Notes under the pieces: generated by a model
What the model was told of the DNA's origin: nothing
Seen by the model: only the letters and a program-made list of their open reading frames with translations
Database searches by the model: none
Origin: Heterohyrax brucei
Lineage: Eukaryota > Chordata > Mammalia > Hyracoidea > Procaviidae
Assembly (NCBI GenBank): GCA_028571685.1
Contig: CM053154.1
Location: 13,982,001 to 14,046,000 of the forward strand
Direction: 5' to 3'
Length of the DNA stretch: 64,000 nucleotides
Translations under genes and position numbers: made by a program
Part shown: piece after piece, positions 11,228 through 19,874 of the stretch
Layout: every line of letters begins with the position of its first letter
Position numbering within the stretch: the stretch's first letter is position 1

Positions 11228-11548
11228 AGCAAGTACATGGAGAAAACGGTTAATGTGCTTGGCTGCTAACCAAGAGGCTGGTAGCTCTAACATACCTATA
11301 AGTGCCTCAGGAGAAAGAACTGGAGACCTGCTACCCAAAGCCTGCACCCTTGAAATTCCTACAGAGCACAGTTCTACTCTGCCATGCATGGCATCATCAT
11401 GAATTGGGACCAGCTTGACAGCAACTGGTTTGGATTTTCTTTAAAACAGAGAGAAAGTGAGAAAATCTACCAGCTGATCCTTGGAAACCTTACTCTGTCC
11501 TATAGAGTCTCTGAGTCAGAATTTGCTCAACAGCAACCAGGAATACGT
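11228..11548 (+). mobile_element. SINE variant plus a SINE tail fragment
   Basis: 11228-11442 is the GGCCTGG-type variant (CTTGGCTGCTAACC, GAGCACAGTTCTACTCTGCC, tail CAGCAACTGGTTT). 11465-11548 repeats a short-variant tail (CTTGGAAACCTTACTCTGTC, CTATAGAGTCTCTGAGTCAG). Confidence 0.75.
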
Positions 11549-11564
11549 ATGTATTTATATATAC

Positions 11565-11705
11565 ACATATATTTAACTCATTTGCTCCTCACAGAAATCC
11601 AGTGAGGTAGATACTATCATTGTCCCCACTTTACAGATGGTAAAACTGAGGCCTGCAGGTTAAGCAACACTCTGACAGTGAGTCTGGCACAGGCAAAGAA
11701 GTAGA
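11565..11705 (-). mobile_element. MIR fragment
   Basis: AACTCATTTGCTCCTCACAG, GTGAGGTAGATACTATCAT and CCCACTTTACAGATGG are the reverse complement of the MIR CORE and 3' region. Confidence 0.8.
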
Positions 11706-12139
11706 AAGCAAGTCATGCTTAAGAGCAAGGCAAGAAATTTTTTTTTTTTTTTCTTGCTGCATGATGTGGGAAAACCCCTCCTTTGTATAGCAGGGAAAGA
11801 CGGTGGTCAGTGCAATCATGGTGAACACAGCTGGTTGTATCACAGTCTGTATCATTGTCTAGAGGGATGTGTGACATTGACAAGGAGACTTCATTTCTGA
11901 GAATACCGCAGGTACACAAGGGCAGGTCAAGATGCTTCAGCTGTGATTTTCAAACTCCACCTAGGCTTTCTTGCACCTGAAACCTCTAAGGGTCCACGGA
12001 ATTTGACTGGTCACTGAAGGATTTAATTTGAAGCCAATCACACTTGTTTAGTTGCCAGCCAGGTGATTCTGTCTTGCGAGTTTAGCTCCATTTGGCAAGT
12101 AAAATCATTTCCTTCCACTGTCCAACCGACAGTTAGGGT

Positions 12140-12345
12140 GAGTGGAGCTGTGCAGAGGACCTTGTTGGACGACTATGGGCAAGTTAACACACCTCCCCAG
12201 ACCTCAGTGTTCTCATCTGTAAAATAGAAAGAATGACTCAGCTGACTCGTAGGCTGAGTGTAAGGACTAAGTGAATTACTGTGAGTCCAGCGCTTCCTGT
12301 AGTGACCAGTTCAGCAAGTTCTCAGCCAGTGTTAACTGCTAATTA
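12140..12345 (+). mobile_element. MIR fragment
   Basis: Plus-sense MIR landmarks: GACTATGGGCAAGTTAAC, CCTCAGTGTTCTCATCTG, TAAAATAGAAAGAATGACTC and a GTGTAAGGACTAAGTGAATT segment. Confidence 0.75.
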
Positions 12346-12357
12346 TGGTCATTACAT

Positions 12358-12655
12358 GGGCAGTGCTAGCTCAGTGACGGAGTTTTCACCTTCCATGTGG
12401 GAGATCTGGGTTCAATTCCTGGCCAATGCATCTCATGCCCCAGCCACCGCCTGTCTGGAGGTTTGCACGTTGCTTTGTTGCTGGACAGGTTTCAGCAGAG
12501 TTTCCAGATTAAGAAGAAAGGTCTGGCAATCTATTTCTGAGTATCAGCCAGTGAAAACACTATACAGCACAATAATCTAATCTGCAACAGATCACAGGGC
12601 AGCAATTTGTTTCCCTGTGAGCTGGCTGACTTGACTGCAGCTAACAATAGCAACA
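12358..12655 (+). mobile_element. tRNA-Gly-headed Afrotherian SINE, fullest copy
   Basis: The first ~72 bp fold like tRNA-Gly: an A-box-like GCTAGCTCAGTG near 12366, anticodon-loop position CTTCCAT (anticodon position TCC), B box GGTTCAATTCC at 12409-12419, and a 3' acceptor-like GGCCAATGCA. A tRNA-unrelated body follows (GGTTTCAGCAGAGTTTCCAG, AAGAAAGGTCTGGCAATC), with an AACAATAGCAACAA tail. A SINE promoter head, not a working tRNA gene: the 5' acceptor strand is degraded and the element continues well past the tRNA end. Confidence 0.85.
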
Positions 12656-12848
12656 ATTACTATTTAGTAGCTACAGAGGATTAAACTTCAGACACTGCCT
12701 ACTGTTCTCTCTGCCCCTGAGGCCCTGTAGTTTGCAATCTCTTTCCTAAAGAGGACCCCCAAATGGTACAAGCTCTTCCCTAGTCAAAATTAGAGTGTCT
12801 TCCAACCTGAGGGCCTTGTCTTTCAGCATTAAGTCAGACTACACATAC

Positions 12849-13442
12849 AAGGTCTGACAATGAAGTCACAATCTTAATTGTTTTAAGTGCTACATACCTC
12901 GCTGCTGAGTATCACGATGGTCACCTTTGAAGTACTCCCCTTGGGAAGCTAGGCACTGATGCTAGTGCCTAGTCCATTCTTCAAATCACTTTGGGAACTC
13001 TTCTTCTGGAATGGCCATTGCACAGGGTGGTGAGCTGGCAAATTTGCAAATTTAATTATACAGTTGACTCGACGGCACTTGGCTTTGGCTTGGCTATGAG
13101 GGAGTTTTTAGCCAGTAAGCAAATAACTAACTATATTGAAATACCCTCCCTACTCACCTGATCTGGCCCCCAATGACTTTTTTCTTTATTGGAAGATAAA
13201 GGAAATATTGAAAGAAGGCCATTTTGATGATATTCAGGACTTCAGGGATAACACCAAGACAGCTCTGTTGGCCATTCCAGAAAAAGAGTTCCAAAATTGC
13301 TTTCCAGGGTGGACTAGGCATTGGTGTCAGTGCCTGGCTTCCCAAGAGGAGTACTTGCAAGGTGATCCTAGTGATATTCAGCAATGAAGGCCGTAGCACT
13401 TTTTCAAGGATGAGTTCATGGACTTAATTGATAGTCTCCACG
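12849..13442. mobile_element. Fold-back mariner derivative, copy 1
   Basis: Both ends are mariner 3' ends. The left arm (about 12849-13020) is antisense to the transposase C-terminus; the right arm (about 13090-13442) is sense and encodes PPYSPDLAPNDFF..., EEYLQGDPSDIQQ. Outer ends are AGGTCTGACAATGAAG and a matching inverted end near 13430. The junction (about 13007-13100: GGCCATTGCACAGGGTGG ... ATGAGGGAGTTTTTAGCC) corresponds to that of the copy at 45156, which lies in the opposite orientation. The helix-turn-helix half of the transposase is absent, so this is non-autonomous. A 26-bp piece resembling a SINE tail (13066-13091) sits in the junction. Confidence 0.75.
13136..13387 (+). pseudogene. 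Mariner transposase C-terminal fragment
   Basis: An 83-codon open frame inside the right arm of the fold-back element. It contains the mariner signature YSPDLAPNDFF, which holds the third catalytic Asp of the DD34D triad, followed by the usual C-terminus ending in SDIQQ. The first two catalytic Asp residues and the DNA-binding domain are not present in this element. The frame is open only because the fragment is short. Confidence 0.75.
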
Positions 13443-13984
13443 TATATATCTGTATGTAAAGTTGATCACCAAGTTCTTTCTCCTAGTCTGTCTTCATCTG
13501 GACGCTTTACTGAACCCTGAGTGACCCTGCTAGGATTTGAAATACTTGTGGTATCGCTTCCAGCATCACAGCAACCCAGAAGTACAGCAGATGAATGGTG
13601 GGTGTAAGCTTCAGGTCCCTCCAAACCTAGAACCACAACCCTTGGTTATCTAGAAAAAGAGTATTTTGGTCCAGGTAATAGCGGTGGTCCTTCCTAACTC
13701 AGAAATGTAAAACTTCTGTCACTAGACAGGAGAGTACACGCAGTGTCCTCCCCTGGGACAGGAAGGAGCCTCTTTCTAAAACAATAAGGGGCCATAGAAA
13801 GCAGCACGGGCTGGGCTCCTTAGAAGGCAACCCATTTGTGCCAGTGGTGACAGTCCCAGGCTTAAAACAAAAGTACTGCATTTCAGGAGCTCTCTCACTC
13901 CTGGGTAAGCTGGGACAGCTGGTCCCCTACTTGCTTAGGGCAGAGCTCATGTGAGTCTGTGCATCAGGGACTCTCAGTCAGCTG
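13443..13984. other. Unique sequence
   Basis: No gene or repeat recognised. Confidence 0.4.
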
Positions 13985-14030
13985 ACTGCCTGAGCTGAGT
14001 GCTTCACCACGGTGCCACCTGGGCTCCTGG
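13985..14030 (-). mobile_element. AfroSINE 5'-head remnant
   Basis: Only the reverse-complement head is recognisable: GAGTGCTTCACCACGGTGCC then ACCTGGGCTCCTGG. Confidence 0.55.
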
Positions 14031-14104
14031 CGTTTGGTAAGTGGACCCATTGGTTTGTGAACCCAATGGCACGGAAACCAACCACCAACACTTCAGCTTA
14101 CCAA

Positions 14105-14545
14105 GGGGAGCGCGCTGGCGTCTGGAGCGGGTTTCCTTCAGTGACGAGTGTGGTTTCCTGGGAAATCAAAGCGGAAAAATAAGGCTGTGGGAGTGACGCT
14201 GGATCCGAAAAAGTACCGATAGGGGCAGGGGGGAGGGAGGGGAGTGGTGGTGGAAGGTGATGAGCAGGGTCCCTCACATGTGGAAGGCTGCCCAGACCCC
14301 AGAGCTGGGTCTATTTGCTCCCATGGACCTGTAGCCAACGGTCTGTCCTTCCTGGAGCAGCTGCGTTGCTCCGCGGTTTTCCCTGCCTGGAAACAATGCT
14401 GGTGCCTAGCAGAATCCCCAATACCAACAGCGCAAAAAAACGGCGCCCCGGGAAGGTCGCCGGTGTCAGGCCTCAAGTCCGCAGGCTGCGGAGACTCCAA
14501 TTACCCGGCGACTCTGAGATCAAACAGCCCAACTGTGCTGCAAAC
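14105..14545. promoter_or_regulatory. CpG-rich cluster
   Basis: About 25 CpG dinucleotides by hand count in roughly 440 bp, against near absence in the flanks, with G+C around 57%. It lies at the edge of a 3.3-kb repeat-poor block. Overlapping ORFs on both strands (120-125 codons) come from the GC richness and show no domain. It could be a promoter CpG island or a GC-rich non-coding block; no TATA box or exon was identified. Confidence 0.4.
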
Positions 14546-17500
14546 GAAGCGAGGGAGGTCTTCTTTTTCCTCTGTGCAACACCCTTCCAGCCAGACTCTG
14601 CAAAACTGTGTACCACACTGACGGCCCCTGAGCCCCAAACCTGGAATGGTCTTGGGTTACCCCAGCAACATCTTTAAGCAGGGACAGAGGAGAGACCCTG
14701 AGATTTGAAAGAATTTTGAAAACTCCTGGTTGCGCTGTGAAGGCTACCATGGCAATTTGATCGTTTAATCAGACTCACAAGCTCCTACTTTTCCAAGCGT
14801 AGGGAATTTTTCAAGGTTTACTTGTTTTTTGTTTTTAGGGATATTGAATGGTGTAAATACTGGGAAGGGAGGAAAAGTGTTGGCATCAGCCCTTTGCTGA
14901 GCTGTGGCATATGGCTGAGGACACCAGAGATGAAAGCAGAAAAACCAGGGAAACACCCAGGGCCAGACACTGAAATTTCGCGAATTTTCCTTTCCTCCCT
15001 CGCCTTCAGTCAGGATCTGTAGTGAGGCACCGAGCTGCCGAAAATTAGGCTGATTTCCTGTTCAACTATAACGTCAGTTACTGGGAAGTTAGTCTGGAAA
15101 ATGCAATCTCTTCCAACATTTAACGAGAAGGACAGCAGAAAGATCTAGAAAATGTGTGTTTCGTAGACATCTAAGTACATAGGTAACAAATAGACCTAAG
15201 GCCACCATTCAGAATCAATGCACTGCAGTGGTGAATAGGTCCAGGATTTTTTTTAATAGGTAGTTTTACATGGCATCAAAATCAGCTTCTTCACGGTCCT
15301 ACTTATTTGTGTTTTTTTTTTTTTTTAAATGAAGGCTACAGATGCCTTAAAGTGAGAAATGTTTCCCTTAAAATAAATTGTCCTTTGATAAAGACAGTAA
15401 CAAATAAACGTTTGAGATGCAGCTGAAGCTTTATCACAGTTTATGGATCAGGATTATAGTTCAAAAGCCAAAGGCAAACAGCTTTCGAGGCTGAGTGTTT
15501 TGTACTGAAAGCATATATTTCTAATGGAAAGTGACCTTACAGAGAGAGGAAACGATCGTGTAGGATTTTCCGTCTTGGAACTAATATGCTAAATCGTGCA
15601 TTTGATCGTCTTAAAAGAACTTATATGACTTTGAAAGCAGCATTTTCCAAGCATCAAGTCATGCTAGCGTAGAAAACTAGAAAGAAGCAACATTTTCCTA
15701 TTTGTGACATTTCCTAAGCAATTTGTCTTAATTTTAGCTGCTTGCTGTCATGTATTCTCTGCTCTTAATACTCTTCCTCGGTACCCATACGCTGCTTGCT
15801 TAATATTTTGGTGACATGCCTAAACAACTTCTTATTTCATCTTGAATTGTCCTGAAGATACTTAAAGCTGTATTTAGCATAAGGAGAACTGTTAAAATCC
15901 ACACTCCATTTTGGACTCATTGACATTACAAGAACAAGCCTGGGGAGATTTACATTCCACGACTCGTTCTGGATTTGTTGATTCTTTTATCAACAGCCCT
16001 AAGCTAGAAGGTTAAAAATCAGCTTATTGATAAATATCAAAGATGATATTGTCTTCCATGGCAAAATATCATGATTGTGCAAACGTGTAAGAATGAAGTT
16101 GTCTTAGGAATTAACACTCAACACTGGTCCAAATGAGACTCCGGTCACGGTATCTTCCCACGAGCAAATTGGGCCATGGCGAGTGGGTCCTCTGGGTTGT
16201 GGGTGTCGAGGTCAGGCACGGGGTTCTGCACCCAGGGAAGGTTTCTGTGGGGAAAAGGCGGTGAGCCTCAGGCCACTTACCTTGCTCTCAAGCCACTGCA
16301 GTTGCAAACGGTCTCTGTTAGCTGTTCAGTTTCACTTACGTGCATCCAGAAATAAAGTTCCCCTGATTTGTTGCCTCGTAGTTGTTCCTGAGGACACAGG
16401 GATTTTGAAAGACACTATGGCATGCTGTCCTTGGTGGTTCCTCTCAGTATGAAGCCTTACAGATGGACAAATGTACAGTGGCTGCCCGACCGGGCACTGG
16501 AATTCTGAGCAGTCGAAATTGGTTCCCGGAGCCTTTCGATGGAATGCACGCAGTTTCATGAATGGCCACTAGATGGCGCATGACAACCATTTGTGTCAGC
16601 TCCGAGCGGCGGCTTCCCAGTCCAGGAACTTTGCAAAAAACCGTTCCCTGCAGACAACATCACTGTTCGGCTGTGATTGTCATCGAGATCGTCAAGTGGA
16701 AACTTAAATGGGCCGATTTATGTTTTAGGGGAGAAATTCCACTGGAAGAGCGTATTTCACTGGAAGAAGTTAGTGGAAGAAAAAATACACTGTTGGTTCA
16801 TGATTCATGATTCACACCGTTAATAAACACTGACACTAAAGCTGTGTTTAGACATAAATGTGAAATATCAGTGTTTATCTGCCCCCTTTTACCACCAATA
16901 CGTCAACAAACGCTTATCGAGTGTTTACAGAGCAAGGAATGTTAATCTTGCTTTATTTTATTACCAGAAATTAAAGAATCAGAAAAGAAAGACATTAATT
17001 GCATGTCATACGATTGGACCAGTGACATAATGTTAAAAACAAACATGCCTGCTCCTGAAATTTCAGCAGTTTCACTTTTTGCTGCAGACTCAAGAGGAAT
17101 GTCAGGGACATAAAATCATATGAAGCACTTTATAAATTCTCTTTGCCCTTAGAGAAGAACATGATCCTTTTTGCCTTCATAAATGTAGCTAAACCTCTAC
17201 CAAGAAAGTAAATGAGTAAAATATAGAAGTTTTCAAGTGGAGTCAGTTTTCTCTTATGTGTCCTTTGTCAGCAAGAGTACGGATGAAGTATTTCATGGCA
17301 TATATTTTTTAAGTCTATTTGCTGATAAGCCTTAGTAAGTCCCTCTTAAAATGTGTTTATCACAAAGTGCTCAGAAGGGCATGAGAAGATTGCTTCAAAA
17401 GTTAGTTCCATACCTGTGGAGGGAATTAAGAAATCTCTAAGATCCTTTCCACTTCTTAAGAGTGAATGAACACTTAAGGAAAAAAAGCAAAGCAAAGCAA

Positions 17501-17857
17501 AACAAAACAGGAACACTGGCATTCTTGCACCCTTCTCAAACTAGGTGTGATATTTCTTTTAAGGCAACCTCAAACTAAATGAAGAGAATGGCTTCATTTT
17601 TAGAATTAGTGACTGTTTGTTTGAATTGCAGAATCAGTTGCATTTCAAAATATAGACATGCCTAATGAAATGATTAAGACATACAGAACATCAAATTATA
17701 AGCAGATGGGGGTGTGGGGGGAGGGGAGGGGAGTGGACTTCAGAGAGCCAAGCCCTGGGAAGCTTACAGCTTTGGGTCTTCCTAAATAAAACAGGAGATG
17801 CTTTTTCAAACATTAGAAGAAAACAACACTTGGAAGACAAATCTTGCTTCCTCGTTC
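14546..17857. other. Repeat-poor unique block
   Basis: About 3.3 kb in which I recognise no SINE, LINE, LTR or DNA transposon, only short poly-T tracts (one at 15311-15326) and a G-rich run near 17710-17735. Such a gap is unusual in a window with a SINE about every 1.4 kb. No exon was identified; the longest ORFs are under 90 codons. It includes a CTCF-core match at 16566. Confidence 0.45.
16566..16579 (+). promoter_or_regulatory. Candidate CTCF-binding site
   Basis: CCACTAGATGGCGC matches the core CCASYAGRKGGCRS at all 14 positions and sits in unique sequence, not in a recognised repeat. Occupancy cannot be judged from sequence. Confidence 0.5.
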
Positions 17858-18270
17858 TTTTAATGTAATAGACTTTATTTTTTAGAGCAGTTTTATGCTG
17901 ACAGAAAAATCATGCAGAAAGTACAGAGAAGTGATATCTTTATCCCCTCCTACCATTTCCTCTATTATTGACATTCTTGCATCAGTGTGGGACATTTGTC
18001 ACTATTAATGAGCCGACATGAACGTATCATGGCTAACTGAAGTCCACAGTTCACATGAGTCTGTTAGGGCTTCCTCCTCGTGTCATACAGTCCTATCAAC
18101 TATGACAAATGCATTGTGTACTGTCCAAACATATTCACCATTACAGTGTCATACAAAATTGTTTCATTGTCCTTAGAACCCTGTGCTCCCCTTTTTATCT
18201 TTCCTCTACCCCCATGCAACCAAGGTGGCACGTTCCTTTTGAACCACAATGCAAATCTCTTTTTCAATAG
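17858..18270 (-). mobile_element. L1M-type 3'-UTR fragment
   Basis: Reverse of an old L1 3' UTR: ACTTTATTTTTTAGAGCAG, TTTTATGCTGACAGAAAAAT, AGAAAGTACAGAG, ATCAGTGTGGGACATTTGTC and CATACAAAATTGTTTCA. No ORF2 remains. Confidence 0.8.
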
Positions 18271-18285
18271 ATCCCAGCATGCAAC

Positions 18286-18483
18286 GGGAGCCCTGGTGGC
18301 TCAGTGGTTAAGCACTTGATGGCTCACAAAAAGTTGATGGTGCAAACCCACCGGTGACTCTGTGGGAGAAAGATGTGGCAGTCTGCTCCCATGAAGATTT
18401 ACAGCCTCGGAAACCCTATGAGGCAATTCTGCTCTGTCCTTTCTGGTGGCTGTGAGTCAGAACAAACTTCATGGCAATGGATC
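18286..18483 (+). mobile_element. AfroSINE-type SINE, long variant
   Basis: GGGAGCCCTGGTGGCTCAG head, GTGGGAGAAAGATGTGGCAG block, ACAGCCTCGGAAACCCTATG, GCTCTGTCCTTTCTGG and a TTCATGGCAATGG tail. Near full length. Confidence 0.92.
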
Positions 18484-19354
18484 AGCACCCAAGGAAAGCC
18501 AAGGAGTAAATTCCACATGCATTCTAAGAGTTTAGAGAAAAGTTTGCTCTCAAAGTTGTGTTGACTTTCACTATGTCACCTGGAAAAGGAACCAGGAGCC
18601 ACCTGCGGGAAAATATCATAATTACCAGAAGACTTAGGAAAATTAAAGGAACCAGATAGACCCAATGGAAGTCGCGGTTTAGGGGTTTTGAGTTCTCGAG
18701 AAGAAAGACAGACATTGTCCTGCCTGTTATCCATCCCAGTAGTGGGCGAAAGAGTTCCTTCCTCCCTCTTCCCTGAAATGCATCATTTTAAATGCTCTCC
18801 ATGTAGGTACAAGGTAAGTGTTTGATGAGGCAGAGTTCACAGCAGCGAAGTAGAAGTTCAGCGAGACGGAGCAGTTCACAGACGGTGCAAATTGTCTGCT
18901 AAGTGGCACTTCATGGCTCAGCAGAATCCAGGAGAGTTTTATCTGAAATTTCTATCAGGTTGTATTCAACAGTAACTGCTTCCCTGGAAACGGACAATTT
19001 TTTTTTTTTTTTTTAAATCTGTGTTGAGTCTCTGTTTCTTGGATACATGATGGCAGTTGTGGCCCATTTGAGCCACCATACCGAACAGGGCCACTGCTTG
19101 TCTCCAAGTGGGTATTAATGGATGTAGGTCTAGAGATAAAGAAAATAGCCACTCTAAGATTTTGTCTAGATTTTTAAAAGGCATCTAACTTTCGTCAGTT
19201 ACATATCTTCTTTGTCTCAGATGTCTCCAAGGGACAGACCAGTACGGCTGGCGATTGTGGCTTGTGTCAGGGGTCAGGGATAGGTTTAGTGTGGGAGCCA
19301 GGGTTGCTTTTAGAACAGAAATTTGATCTTGCTTGGATAACAAGAGAAGCACCC
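18484..19354. other. Unique sequence
   Basis: No repeat family recognised apart from a poly-T tract at 18998-19014. No gene recognised. Confidence 0.4.
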
Positions 19355-19874
19355 TGTTTTAGTCACCTAGGGCTGCTCTAACTGAAATACCACAGAGTGG
19401 ATGGCTTTAACAAAGGAAGGTTTATTCTTACACAGTCCGGTAGGCTTCAAGTCCATATTCAGGGTGTCCACTCCAGGGGAAGTCTTTCCGCTTGTCAGCT
19501 CTGGAGGAAAGTCCGGTATGGCATCAGTCTTTGTCCAGGGAACATTTTGGCTCAGGAACCTCAGGTCTGAAGGACGCGCTCTTCTCCTGGTGCTGCTTTC
19601 TTGATGGTACCAGGTTCCCAAATTGGCTTGCTTCTCTTTCCTTTTATCTCTTGCAGGCTGCAAGGACTAAGGGTGGGGCAAGCCATCCTCCAGGTAAACT
19701 CCCTTTACAGGAGCAAGGAGGTGATCTTATAAAGGGATTTACAGTCCCACCTTAATCCTTTAACATACAGCATAGCAAAACCACAAAATGCAGGACAGTC
19801 ACAAGATACTGGGAATCATGGCCCAGCCACATGGCTACACATGTTTTTGGGGGGACACAATTTAATCCATGACA
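19355..19874 (-). mobile_element. Solo LTR, MaLR-like
   Basis: In reverse complement it starts TGTCATGGATTAAATTGTGT, has a C-rich CCCCCC block, and ends ...GGTGACTAAAACA, that is TG...CA. The same family as the plus-strand copies at 40655 and 56671. No internal viral genes adjoin it, so it is a solo LTR. Confidence 0.65.

Noticed and set aside
12358..12430. tRNA-Gly gene
   Set aside because: The 5' acceptor strand is degraded and the sequence continues as a SINE body, so it is a SINE head.
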